DNA of 45,537 nt from JAQVEM01 sp964595565 (GTDB lineage: Bacteria; Actinomycetota; Humimicrobiia; Humimicrobiales; Humimicrobiaceae), in NCBI GenBank assembly GCA_964595565.1, contig CAZQQX010000014.1:1-45537 (forward strand). Reading direction: 5' to 3'. Positions 23,102-31,701 of this stretch are shown here, one piece after another. The notes under the pieces were generated by a model that saw nothing but the letters and a program-made list of their open reading frames with translations, was not told the DNA's origin and did no database searches. Each line of letters starts with the position of its first letter. The first letter of the stretch is position 1. A program made the translations under genes and the position numbers.

Positions 23102-26100
23102 TTACATAAATCTTATTATATCATTCAGGTCTCCTAAGACTAAATCCAAATCTACATTTTTGTCAACTTTTTTTATTACCACTTTTTTGAGAACCGGTTC
23201 GTATGATAGATTTTTGTTTTTTTCAGTCATTGCTCTTGCCCTGCCCGGCGACATATTTACTTTCTTTAAGTAAATTCCCCCTCCATCTAAAAATACAAGT
23301 TTTTCAATTCCCGCGTTCTTTAGCAAGTATTTTATTCTGGCAATATTTACCAGATTATCCACAACCCGCGGTGTATTTTTATATCTTGAGACCATCTCTT
23401 TCTTAATTTCATTTATCTCATCAAGACTCTTCGCATTACCCAGAACCCTGTAAATATTTATTCTATCTTTCTCGCTCCTTATATAACTTTTGGGAATATA
23501 CGCACTGACCGGAAGGTCTATCTGTACATCAATATCCTCTCTTACTTCCATGCCTTTAAGCTTTTCTATTTCTTCTCTTATTATCTGACAGTACATATTA
23601 AAACCAACACTATTTATATGACCGTGCTGCCTGGCACCTAAAATTTCTCCTGCTCCTCTTATTTCAAGGTCCCTCATTGCTATATTATAACCTGAACCCA
23701 GCTCGGTATATTCAGACAGTGTCTTAAGCCTCTGAAAAGCCTGGAAACTCATACTTTTCCTGCCGGGGTAAAAGAAATATGCATAGGCCGTTTCATTTGA
23801 CCTGCCCACTCTTCCCCTTAACTGGTATAATTGTGACAGCCCGAAAAGATGTGAATTTTCAACAATTAATGTATTCACATTTCCAATATCCATCCCTGAT
23901 TCTATTATAGATGTAGTCAGCAGTATATCGTATTTCCTGCCTATAAACTCTCTCATTATCTTCTCTATCTTCTCTCCTTCCATCTGGCCGTGGGTAAGAG
24001 CAATTTTTGCCTGTGACATAAGCTTCTCCAGCTGAATTTTCTTATTTTCTATGCCGGATATTTTATTATATACGTAGTATACCTGCCCTCCTCTTGCCAG
24101 CTCTCTATCCACAGCTTTGGCGATAACCCTGTAATCAGTTTCGCCCACAAAAGTTTTAATCGGGTTCCTGCCTTCCGGATGCGTCTCAATCAATACCATA
24201 TCCCTGATTCCCGCAAGCGACATATACAAAGTTCGCGGTATAGGAGTAGCACTTAAAGTCAGTACATCTACTTTTGTTTTTAATAACTTTATCTTTTCTT
24301 TGCTATTGACCCCGAATCTCTGTTCCTCATCTACTATTACAAGACCGAGGTCTCCGGGTTTAATGTCCTCCTGCAGGATACGGTGTGTGCCAATTAGCAT
24401 ATCAACCCTTCCTTCATTAAAGTTTTTTACTATATCCATCTGCTCTTTTCTTGTTTTAAATCTACTTAAAACTTCGAGTATAACAGGATAATCCTTATAC
24501 CTCTCACTAAAAGTGTTGTAGTGCTGGTCCGCAAGAATTGTGGTTGGAACCAGCATTAAAACCTGCTTTCCGCTTTCTATTGATTTAAAAGCTGCCCTTA
24601 CCGCTACCTCTGTTTTACCGAATCCCACATCTCCTACCACTAAAACATCCATTGGCTCCGGCCGGCTCATAGCTTTTTTTACCTGTCCTATTGCTTTAAT
24701 CTGGTCAGGAGTTTCCCTGAAAGGAAATAAATCTTCTATTTCTTTTTGCCACGGGCTATCAGGAGGAAAAGCATAACCGCTTATTGAATTTCTTTCGGCA
24801 TATAATCTTGCAAGGTCAACGGCAAGCCTGTGCACCGACTTTCTTACTCTTTTTTTAATATTCTCCCATTGCTTTGAAGTAAGCGACGTTACCAGGGGTT
24901 TATTCGCCCCTATATACCTCGTGATACGGTCAGCCTGCCATGTAGGGACATACAATCTATCATTACCGGCATATTCTATTAAGAAATACTCTCTCTTGCA
25001 GCCCTCTACCTGTTTTGAAGTAATATCAATATACCTTCCCACGCCATGGGTTTTATGCACTACATATTCTCCGGGCTTAAAAGATTCAAATTCATTTACT
25101 CTGATAGCTCCGCTTTCAGAAACTTGCTGCTGCATCTGTTCATAGATATCAAGCTCACCATATAATGAGATATCACCGGACTCATAGCCCCTGTACAGAC
25201 GCTCTCCCGATATATTCACCACGCCCGGCCCGGATAAATCAGCACTGAAGCCATTATCACTATTTATATAGCTATATGATATTGAATTATTTAAAAGAAG
25301 CTCTTCTATTTTCTTCCTTCTTACCTTTCCGCCAATCGAAACTATAATCCTTCTTTTCTTTCTTATGTTATTCTTAAGGTTGCCGATGAAATCAATCGAG
25401 CTGCCGGAACTTTTTTTCTGCCCGGTTATTTTACTTAAGATAAATTCACCCCTGCTGGATGTTTCCATTCCCGTAGAAGCCAGATTCAGCTTATGGCGAC
25501 AGCCTGTTCTCTCAAGAAAATTTTCTTTTACAAGGTAAAAATTCTTAATAATCTTACTATCGGCTATAAGTAAATCCCTGTCCCTTCCAAAGATTTTATT
25601 AAGAATATCAATATCACTTCTTATTTTTAGATAAACCTCTACAGGGTCACAGAGCAGCATAAAAAAACCGGGAACATTTTCACTCAATAAATCAATAAAA
25701 GAAACAAACTTTCTATCCGGCCCGCTCCCACTGACTTCCTTTATTTCCCATGGATTTATGTTTGGAAATATGGACACATTATTTAAGTGCCTGGCAATTT
25801 TCCGGTTCTGAATATCGTAGGTAAAAATCTTTTCCACTTCATCTCCAAAAAAATCAATTCTTAAGGGATGCTCTCCGGTTATATCATAAATATCAACCAC
25901 CTCTCCCCTGACGCTATATTCTCCACAGTCATAAACGTTATGTACTCTTTCATAACCATTTTTAACCAGTTCGGTAATTAATTTGTCCCTGTTATACTCC
26001 ATCCCGGTTGATATTTTGATATTATTTTTTATTTCACTTATCCCCGAAGCATCCATTAGATTGAGCAAAGAATTGCTGGTAGCAATAATCAACGGCGGGC

Positions 26101-26473
26101 TGCCGTGTTTTCTGTAATCCAGAAGAATTTTGATAACTTTAAGCCTTTTTATTATATTTTCTGAAGGGACATTCTTGTTTTTATAAAAAATACCGTTCCC
26201 CAGACCGGGAAAGACATGCACCTCCGCCCCCGGAGCAATACATTTTATTTCCTGCATTAGCTCCAGAGAACTTTCCGGTGTAGATGTAACTACCAGAAGA
26301 GGTAAGTTAAAATCCCTGTAAATCGCTCCTATCACAAAGGACCAGATGTCTTCATCTGATATCAAGGTGTCAACAGTTTTTTTTGTAACTTTTTTTTCTT
26401 CAGCATGTGACCCTTTATATTTTTCTATAAAGCTCTTCCACTGGCTCTCCTTTGAGAAAATATCTATAAACAT
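23102..26473 (-). CDS. mfd: transcription-repair coupling factor Mfd
   Basis: This 1123-residue ATP-dependent translocase displaces stalled RNA polymerase and recruits UvrA. Layout: UvrB-homology N-terminal domains (to about 340), an RNA-polymerase-interacting domain (about 455–540) containing FKPGEYVVHKTHGVGRY, and a RecG-like helicase core. The core has Walker A GDVGFGKTEVA (near 615), DEEQRFG (motif II), LSATPIPRTL (motif III) and QLRGRVGRS (motif VI). The TRG/C-terminal regulatory domain (about 960–1123) follows. Length matches typical Mfd (about 1150). GAGGGTGA lies just upstream of the ATG. A perfect TATAAT on the minus strand at 26509–26514 could be its -10. Confidence 0.97.
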   Translation of the reverse strand: MFIDIFSKESQWKSFIEKYKGSHAEEKKVTKKTVDTLISDEDIWSFVIGAIYRDFNLPLLVVTSTPESSLELMQEIKCIAPGAEVHVFPGLGNGIFYKNKNVPSENIIKRLKVIKILLDYRKHGSPPLIIATSNSLLNLMDASGISEIKNNIKISTGMEYNRDKLITELVKNGYERVHNVYDCGEYSVRGEVVDIYDITGEHPLRIDFFGDEVEKIFTYDIQNRKIARHLNNVSIFPNINPWEIKEVSGSGPDRKFVSFIDLLSENVPGFFMLLCDPVEVYLKIRSDIDILNKIFGRDRDLLIADSKIIKNFYLVKENFLERTGCRHKLNLASTGMETSSRGEFILSKITGQKKSSGSSIDFIGNLKNNIRKKRRIIVSIGGKVRRKKIEELLLNNSISYSYINSDNGFSADLSGPGVVNISGERLYRGYESGDISLYGELDIYEQMQQQVSESGAIRVNEFESFKPGEYVVHKTHGVGRYIDITSKQVEGCKREYFLIEYAGNDRLYVPTWQADRITRYIGANKPLVTSLTSKQWENIKKRVRKSVHRLAVDLARLYAERNSISGYAFPPDSPWQKEIEDLFPFRETPDQIKAIGQVKKAMSRPEPMDVLVVGDVGFGKTEVAVRAAFKSIESGKQVLMLVPTTILADQHYNTFSERYKDYPVILEVLSRFKTRKEQMDIVKNFNEGRVDMLIGTHRILQEDIKPGDLGLVIVDEEQRFGVNSKEKIKLLKTKVDVLTLSATPIPRTLYMSLAGIRDMVLIETHPEGRNPIKTFVGETDYRVIAKAVDRELARGGQVYYVYNKISGIENKKIQLEKLMSQAKIALTHGQMEGEKIEKIMREFIGRKYDILLTTSIIESGMDIGNVNTLIVENSHLFGLSQLYQLRGRVGRSNETAYAYFFYPGRKSMSFQAFQRLKTLSEYTELGSGYNIAMRDLEIRGAGEILGARQHGHINSVGFNMYCQIIREEIEKLKGMEVREDIDVQIDLPVSAYIPKSYIRSEKDRINIYRVLGNAKSLDEINEIKKEMVSRYKNTPRVVDNLVNIARIKYLLKNAGIEKLVFLDGGGIYLKKVNMSPGRARAMTEKNKNLSYEPVLKKVVIKKVDKNVDLDLVLGDLNDIIRFM

Positions 26474-26658
26474 TTCACCCTCAATATTTTAACAGGCCGT
26501 TAAAAATGATTATACAGGAGAAAACTAACAATTTCCCGGCGCTTTCAGGATTGATTTAGAGTACAGAATAATTTTTTAAAAAAGGATTATATTTATTATC
26601 GTCCTGAACTTTCAATACAGCCCTGATTCTAAGGAGTTAAAAATCTACCTTAGAGAAA

Positions 26659-27219
26659 CTACTGGTTATATTTATTCATTGTATATTCAATGCCTTCTGA
26701 TATGTAATTTCTTATAATATCAATAGATTTCTCTATGCCGGCTTTAACTTCCTGCCTTTCACTTCTCTTAAATTCTTCAAGTACATAATCAGCTGCATCC
26801 TTTCTTCCGGGAGGCCTGCTCACTCCAAACCGGAGCCGGTCAAAATCATAACTGCCGAGACTGGCTGCTATTGATTCCAGTCCTTTATGTCCCGCTGTGC
26901 TCCCGCCCTTTTTAATCCTGATTTCACCCAGATTAATATCAATATCATCATGGACTATCAGTACAGAACTTTTTTTATTTTTGAAATAATTAAAACAGAG
27001 GGCTACCGCATCTCCACTTTTGTTCATAAATGTCTGCGGCTTTAAGATTATTATCTTATTATTTCCATACGATGATTCTGTAACTACTGATATAAACCTG
27101 CGGTAACAGTTCTTTTCATCAAGGCTGTCAACAAATCTATCGATAATTTTAAAGCCTATGTTATGTCTGGTTAACTCATATTTTTTACCGGGATTACCAA
27201 GACCGACAATTAAAATCAT
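26659..27219 (-). CDS. pth: peptidyl-tRNA hydrolase
   Basis: This 186-residue bacterial-type Pth releases tRNA from prematurely dropped peptidyl-tRNA. The motifs are complete: VGLGNPGKKYELTRHNIGF with catalytic His19, KPQTFMNKSG with the substrate-binding Asn, HDDIDINLGEIRIKKGGSTAGHKGL with the catalytic Asp, and FGVSRP. It begins 5 bp after the L25/CTC gene, the standard pairing. A 185-bp gap separates it from mfd. Confidence 0.96.
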   Translation of the reverse strand: MILIVGLGNPGKKYELTRHNIGFKIIDRFVDSLDEKNCYRRFISVVTESSYGNNKIIILKPQTFMNKSGDAVALCFNYFKNKKSSVLIVHDDIDINLGEIRIKKGGSTAGHKGLESIAASLGSYDFDRLRFGVSRPPGRKDAADYVLEEFKRSERQEVKAGIEKSIDIIRNYISEGIEYTMNKYNQ

Positions 27220-27224
27220 AGTAG

Positions 27225-27947
27225 TTATTTTTCTCTGGAGCCTTTACCTTCCGGACGTTCTTTTTCCTCTTCAGGCTCTTCTTTGCCCCTGCCAATCACT
27301 TCGGGCTCAGTAACTTCTTCTTCAATCTCTTCTTCTGAAACTACTTCTTCTTCTTCTTCTTTAAGCTGGGTTGGGTGAATTATTGAAACAATTACTTCAT
27401 CAGGGTCATTTAATATTTTTATCTTATCTGAAATACTGATTTCGGAAACTCTTATAGCATCGCCCATATCAAGTTCTTTTATATCGTACTCAATATATTC
27501 CGGAATATCCGCTGGCATGCAGGAGATGTGGAGCTCCCTCAGACCATGCTGAAGAACACCGCCTTTTTCTTTTATACCCACAGCTATTTCTTCATTAATA
27601 ATATGTACCGGTACAGTGGTTTCAATCTCCTTTTCCATCTGTATTCTCAAAAAATCCAGGTGCAAAAACTCCCTGGTAATCGGGTCCCTCTGGAATTCTT
27701 TTATCAGGGCTATCTCATTTTCTTTTTTCTTCTTTCCATCTAACTGTAGATTAAAAATTAAGCTGTATATACTCTTACCTTTTAAAATATCTTTAAACTC
27801 TTTTTCTTTTACCTTAATACTGACCGGCTCCTTCTTCAAACCATATACGACCGCAGGGATATAGTTCTGACTTTTTAATTTCCCTGATACTTTATTTTTA
27901 ACTTCTTTCTCGCTTCTTCTCTCCACTTCAAGAACAATATTATCCAT
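27225..27947 (-). CDS. rplY: 50S ribosomal protein L25/general stress protein CTC
   Basis: This 240-residue CTC-type L25 binds 5S rRNA through the N-terminal L25 domain (about 1–93, including IPAVVYGLKKEPVSI and DPITREFLHLDFLRI). It continues into the TL5-like beta domain (about 98–185, with GVLQHGLRELHISCMPADIP and GDAIRVSEI). The last 50 residues are almost entirely Glu, Lys and Pro, an acidic tail longer than average. TAGGAG a few bases upstream supports the ATG. Its place between prs and pth is the standard one. Confidence 0.94.
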   Translation of the reverse strand: MDNIVLEVERRSEKEVKNKVSGKLKSQNYIPAVVYGLKKEPVSIKVKEKEFKDILKGKSIYSLIFNLQLDGKKKKENEIALIKEFQRDPITREFLHLDFLRIQMEKEIETTVPVHIINEEIAVGIKEKGGVLQHGLRELHISCMPADIPEYIEYDIKELDMGDAIRVSEISISDKIKILNDPDEVIVSIIHPTQLKEEEEEVVSEEEIEEEVTEPEVIGRGKEEPEEEKERPEGKGSREK

Positions 27948-27978
27948 TTATTTTCCACTCCTACATTTTATTTAAAAA

Positions 27979-28941
27979 TTAAACTAAATTTTCGCCCTTA
28001 AATAATTCGCTTACAGATTTGCAATGATAAACTTTTTTTATTGTTTTTGCAAGCAGTGGGGCAATAGAAAGCACTTTTATTTTTTTGCATTCCTTTTTTA
28101 TCGGGATAGTGTTGGCGACAACAATTTCTTCCACTCTTGAACTTTCAAGTTTTTCAATAATATCACCGGAAAAGATAGGGTGAGTAGCGCCAACATAAAC
28201 CTTCCTGGCATTATGCCTGAATAACATATCAATAGCCTTAAAAAGTGTTCCGCCCGTATCAATCATGTCATCAAATATTATAGCATCTCTGTCTTCCACA
28301 TCCCCCACAATATGTTCTATTTCAGCCATGTTCGGAGCAGGTCTCCTCTTATCCAGTATTGCCAGTGGAAAATGGAGCCTTTTACCAAAAATACTTGCCC
28401 TTTTTACACCACCGACATCAGGACTTACTACCACTCCATTCTTTATATTCTTTTCTTTAAAATACCTGGCTATTATAGGTATGGCAGTTACATGGTCCAC
28501 CGGAACATCAAAAAATCCCTGAATGGTTGCGGAATGTAAATCAACAAGAATTGCCCTGTCCATCCCTGCTATAGAAAGTAAATCTGCAAACAATTTTGCA
28601 GTTATTGGCTCTCTTCCTTCGGCTTTCTTATCCTGTCTTGCATATCCATAATGGGGGATAACAGCATTTATCATACCCGCGGAAGCTCTTTTTAAAGCAT
28701 CTATCATTATCAGTAATTCCATTATAGTGTCATTTACCGGCTTACAGCAGGTCTGTACCACAAAAACATCGGCTCCCCTTACACTTTCATCAAATTTTAC
28801 ATATATCTCACCATTTTTAAATTTAGTTCTGGTAACTTTACCCGCACTTATACCCAGCTCTTCTGCAATCCTGTCCGCCAGAGCAGGGTAAGCTGAGCCT
28901 GAAAAAAGCATCATTCTCTTATTGTCTATTCCTTTTCTCAT
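27979..28941 (-). CDS. prs: ribose-phosphate pyrophosphokinase
   Basis: This enzyme makes PRPP from ribose 5-phosphate and ATP for nucleotide, His and Trp synthesis. It shows FSGSAYPALA (ribose-P/ATP loop), QTCCKPVNDTIMELL, YARQDKK (flexible loop), VDLHSATIQGFFDVPVDH (metal/ATP), SPDVGGVKRA and the PRPP loop DDMIDTGGT. The usual FQG of the N-terminal motif reads FSG. The frame is open to a GTG at 28959. The ATG at 28941 is also served by a GGGGG-type site about 10 nt upstream and gives a 320-residue protein of typical length; I prefer the ATG but cannot exclude the GTG. Confidence 0.94.
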   Translation of the reverse strand: MRKGIDNKRMMLFSGSAYPALADRIAEELGISAGKVTRTKFKNGEIYVKFDESVRGADVFVVQTCCKPVNDTIMELLIMIDALKRASAGMINAVIPHYGYARQDKKAEGREPITAKLFADLLSIAGMDRAILVDLHSATIQGFFDVPVDHVTAIPIIARYFKEKNIKNGVVVSPDVGGVKRASIFGKRLHFPLAILDKRRPAPNMAEIEHIVGDVEDRDAIIFDDMIDTGGTLFKAIDMLFRHNARKVYVGATHPIFSGDIIEKLESSRVEEIVVANTIPIKKECKKIKVLSIAPLLAKTIKKVYHCKSVSELFKGENLV

Positions 28942-29000
28942 ATATCTTTTATCCCCCACTATAAATTATTTATTTTGTTTTTCCTCTGCAAATTTTAGTA

Positions 29001-30092
29001 TCAGTATCTTTTATATTCTTTTTCTTTAACAGCTTCTCTTTCTATTTTAATATCATTTTCTGCCAGCGTTTCAAATCGCATGTAGCTATATGGTCCTATA
29101 TTATTATTATTTCCAATATGCGAACCAATTATTACCGAATAATTTATTCTGGTTCCTTTACCTATTATAGAATCAGTAATCTGGCAAAAGGGGCCTATAA
29201 CCGAATTTTTTCCTATCCTGGTTTCCCCTTTAATAAAACAGTATGGTTCAATAATTACATCTTTTTCTATAACTACTGTGCTCTCAATATAACATGATTC
29301 CGGATTCCTTATAGTAACCCCGTTTTCCATAAGTTCTTCGTTAATTCTCTTCTTCATAAAATTTTCTACGCTGGAAAGCTGAAGCCGGTTATTTACCCCC
29401 ATAACCTCCACGTAATCAGAAATTCTCAAGCAGCTAACTTTTTTACCTTCTTTTACCAGCATCCCAATAATATCAGTGAGATAGTATTCTTTCTGCGCAT
29501 TGCCGGCCTTCACCTTTCCGATATTTTCAAACAGAGCCCAGGTATCAAAACAATAAATAGACGAGTTTATCTCATTTATCTTTTTTTCTTCGCGTGTAGC
29601 ATCTGCCTCTTCTATAATTTTTGCTATATTCCCCTGCCCGTCCTTTATTATCCTTCCATAACCTCCGGGTTCGGGAACAAGTGAAGTGATGATGCTTGCC
29701 CCGCTTTCCGACCTGTCCTTACTTTCCAATAATCTCTTTAAAGTTGCCGGGCTAACCATAGGAGTATCGGCCGAAAGGACTAAAGTGTACTTGCCAAAGC
29801 TGCTTCTTTTATCTTTTGCCATATAAACAGCATTAGCAGTTCCAAGCTGCCTTTCCTGTATAATTACCTTTACCTGTTTAAAATGATTTTTTATATAATC
29901 AATAACAGCTTCTTTTTTATACCCCACAACTACAAAGGTGTTTACGGGATTTAACTTTTCTATTGTAGATAATACATAGTATAAAATTGGTTTCCCTGAG
30001 ATATAATGTAAGACCTTGGGAATTTCTGACTTCATCCTCTTGCCTTCGCCTGCAGCCAGAACAACCACACTTAAATCTTTAGAAAAGTCCAT
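29001..30092 (-). CDS. glmU: UDP-GlcNAc pyrophosphorylase GlmU, lacking the C-terminal acetyltransferase end
   Basis: This 363-residue protein has the complete GlmU uridylyltransferase domain (1–230): VVLAAGEGKRMKSEIPKVLH (10–29), QLGTANAV, the GYGRI loop, and VMGVNNRLQLSSVE at the domain joint. A left-handed beta-helix begins at about 255 (PESCYIESTVVIEKDVIIEP) but stops after IGPYSYMRFET (about 337–347). The protein then ends in a charged tail. Ordinary GlmU is about 450–460 residues, and the missing part holds the acetyltransferase His and acetyl-CoA site. Only about 40 bp separate the stop from prs, and no frame carries the missing helix. It should make UDP-GlcNAc from GlcNAc-1-P but not acetylate GlcN-1-P. 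Confidence 0.9.
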   Translation of the reverse strand: MDFSKDLSVVVLAAGEGKRMKSEIPKVLHYISGKPILYYVLSTIEKLNPVNTFVVVGYKKEAVIDYIKNHFKQVKVIIQERQLGTANAVYMAKDKRSSFGKYTLVLSADTPMVSPATLKRLLESKDRSESGASIITSLVPEPGGYGRIIKDGQGNIAKIIEEADATREEKKINEINSSIYCFDTWALFENIGKVKAGNAQKEYYLTDIIGMLVKEGKKVSCLRISDYVEVMGVNNRLQLSSVENFMKKRINEELMENGVTIRNPESCYIESTVVIEKDVIIEPYCFIKGETRIGKNSVIGPFCQITDSIIGKGTRINYSVIIGSHIGNNNNIGPYSYMRFETLAENDIKIEREAVKEKEYKRY

Positions 30093-30170
30093 CTTTAATA
30101 GATTTCTATAAGAAAAATTGTTATTAAATTATACTTAGATTGTAACATAAAAAACGTATTTATCTAAGCA

Positions 30171-30473
30171 TTACTCTATAAATTCTCCGCCTCTAATATC
30201 CTTTGAAATAATATTAAAGTCCGGTCCAAAATATACCTCTGTATATATAAGATTGCTGCATTTCTTACCCAGCACTTCTTTCCTTAAAAAATATTCCGCA
30301 TTATCTTTACCCTCACCCTCGTAAACTCTGGATATATCGCTGTTCTTTCTTACCCTGACAGTAATCTCTTCGCCACATTTGTTGCACCTGATTTTAAAAG
30401 TAATAAAGTCTGTATCATAGTCACCTGCAGCCGGGGAAAAAAAATTTTTTAAATTTTCTAAAAAGCCGCCCAT
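30171..30473 (-). CDS. conserved hypothetical protein with a CxxC knuckle
   Basis: This 100-residue soluble protein has an amphipathic N-terminus (GGFLENLKNFF), a CNKC knuckle (Cys30/Cys33) in FKIRCNKCGEEITVRVRK, and a later Cys72 in LGKKCSNLIY. It probably holds one metal ion or a small beta-ribbon, and ends in a beta-rich segment with GPDFNIISKDIRGGEFIE. I recall no function. It lies between ogt and glmU with gaps of just under 80 bp on each side, and probably reads from the corrinoid operon or its own promoter. Confidence 0.7.
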   Translation of the reverse strand: MGGFLENLKNFFSPAAGDYDTDFITFKIRCNKCGEEITVRVRKNSDISRVYEGEGKDNAEYFLRKEVLGKKCSNLIYTEVYFGPDFNIISKDIRGGEFIE

Positions 30474-30552
30474 TTAATTTTCCTTTCCGCTAATTACAAA
30501 ACCCTTCCAATTATATATTTTAACCCAACCGGGCTGATTCTTTAAATGATTT

Positions 30553-31074
30553 TTAACTTTTCTCCAGGTCAAGCAGGAAACTTTTTAGTTTACTTCCTCC
30601 CCTGAATTCCCCCCGGCTGCCGTCGCTTTTTATTACCCTGTGGCAGGGAACAACCAGCATTACAGGATTATTCCTCAATGCAGAGCCCACTGCTCTCCAG
30701 GCTTTTTTATAACCGGCAATATCCGATAGTTTCCTGTAGCTTATGGTCTCACCTCTGGGTATTGAAATTAATTTTTCCCAGACATTTTTTTGAAAATCGG
30801 TTCCGATTAAGAATTCTACTCTAAAATTGATTTTGCTGATTTTTCCATCAAGATAATCGCCAATCGCTTTTTCGATATCTCTAGATTTTTTATGAATAAA
30901 AGTAATCTTCTGCCGTCTTCTGTAAACTTTTCTGATATTATCCAGGAAATTTTTAAAATCGCTTTTATTATTCCCCAGATACAGAATTATAATTTTTCCG
31001 TCTTCTTTTCTCCATAAATAATAAAATTTTCCAGTAAAGGTTAAAAATCCGGAATCATTAAAAAAAACTATCAT
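30553..31074 (-). CDS. ogt: methylated-DNA–protein-cysteine methyltransferase
   Basis: This 173-residue suicide DNA-repair protein transfers alkyl groups from O6-alkylguanine to its own cysteine. The active-site motif PCHRV has Cys144; upstream are IPRGETISYRKLSDIAG (helix-turn-helix region) and WRAVGSALRNNP with the arginine finger; RGEFRGGSKLKSFLL follows. The N-terminal Ada-like domain (1–85) is degenerate, as usual for Ogt. It starts 21 bp after cobA and so appears to be in the riboswitch-controlled corrinoid operon. It may simply be read through. Confidence 0.94.
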   Translation of the reverse strand: MIVFFNDSGFLTFTGKFYYLWRKEDGKIIILYLGNNKSDFKNFLDNIRKVYRRRQKITFIHKKSRDIEKAIGDYLDGKISKINFRVEFLIGTDFQKNVWEKLISIPRGETISYRKLSDIAGYKKAWRAVGSALRNNPVMLVVPCHRVIKSDGSRGEFRGGSKLKSFLLDLEKS

Positions 31075-31095
31075 AAAAGCTGCTCTGTCTTTTTA

Positions 31096-31659
31096 TTAAT
31101 ATTCAATACCTGCTCTCGCTTTTATTCCCTTATTGTAAGCATGCTTTATTTCCTTCATTTCGGTAACTGTATCAGCGATTTCTATGAACTCTTCCGGGGC
31201 ATTCCTTCCGGTCAGAACTATATAGAGTCCTTCAGGTTTGTTTTTTAAAACATCCATTACCTCTTTTACTTCTAATAAACCGTAACTGACCAGATTGTTT
31301 ATTTCATCCAGTATAACCATATCATACTTCCCGCTGTTAATCTTATCACAGGCGTATTTAAAGGACTCCGCCGCATTCTTAAATTGTTTTTCTTCATCCA
31401 CCGGTTTTCCGTCCCTGAACCTTATAAATCCCAGTCCCAGCTGTTCTATTTCAATAAGGGGTTTTAATTTTTCTATTATCCTGACCTCGCTTGATTTCCA
31501 GGGACCTTTTATGAATTGCAGAATCAGAACTCTCAGGTTGCTCCCGGCCGCTCTTAAAGCCAGCCCCAGGGCCGCAGTAGTTTTGCCCTTGCCGTTACCG
31601 GTATTTACCAGTATAAGACCCCTGGGGCTTTTTTCGTCTCTGTCATCTCTTTTATCCAT
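31096..31659 (-). CDS. cobA: corrinoid adenosyltransferase (CobA/BtuR type)
   Basis: This 187-residue P-loop protein moves the adenosyl group of ATP onto cob(I)alamin or other corrinoids. It has GNGKGKTTAALGLALRA (21–37), the family motif QFIKGPWKSSE (about 48–58), DMVILDEINNLVSYGLL (Walker B region) and VVLTGRNAPEEF. The frame is complete and its length is near the family's 180–200. It follows cobQ by 42 bp in the B12 operon and would supply the adenosylated substrate for that amidase. Confidence 0.95.
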   Translation of the reverse strand: MDKRDDRDEKSPRGLILVNTGNGKGKTTAALGLALRAAGSNLRVLILQFIKGPWKSSEVRIIEKLKPLIEIEQLGLGFIRFRDGKPVDEEKQFKNAAESFKYACDKINSGKYDMVILDEINNLVSYGLLEVKEVMDVLKNKPEGLYIVLTGRNAPEEFIEIADTVTEMKEIKHAYNKGIKARAGIEY

Positions 31660-31701
31660 CTTCTGTCAGATCCTTTTTTAATCTTTTATTATTTTAATAT
31701 C

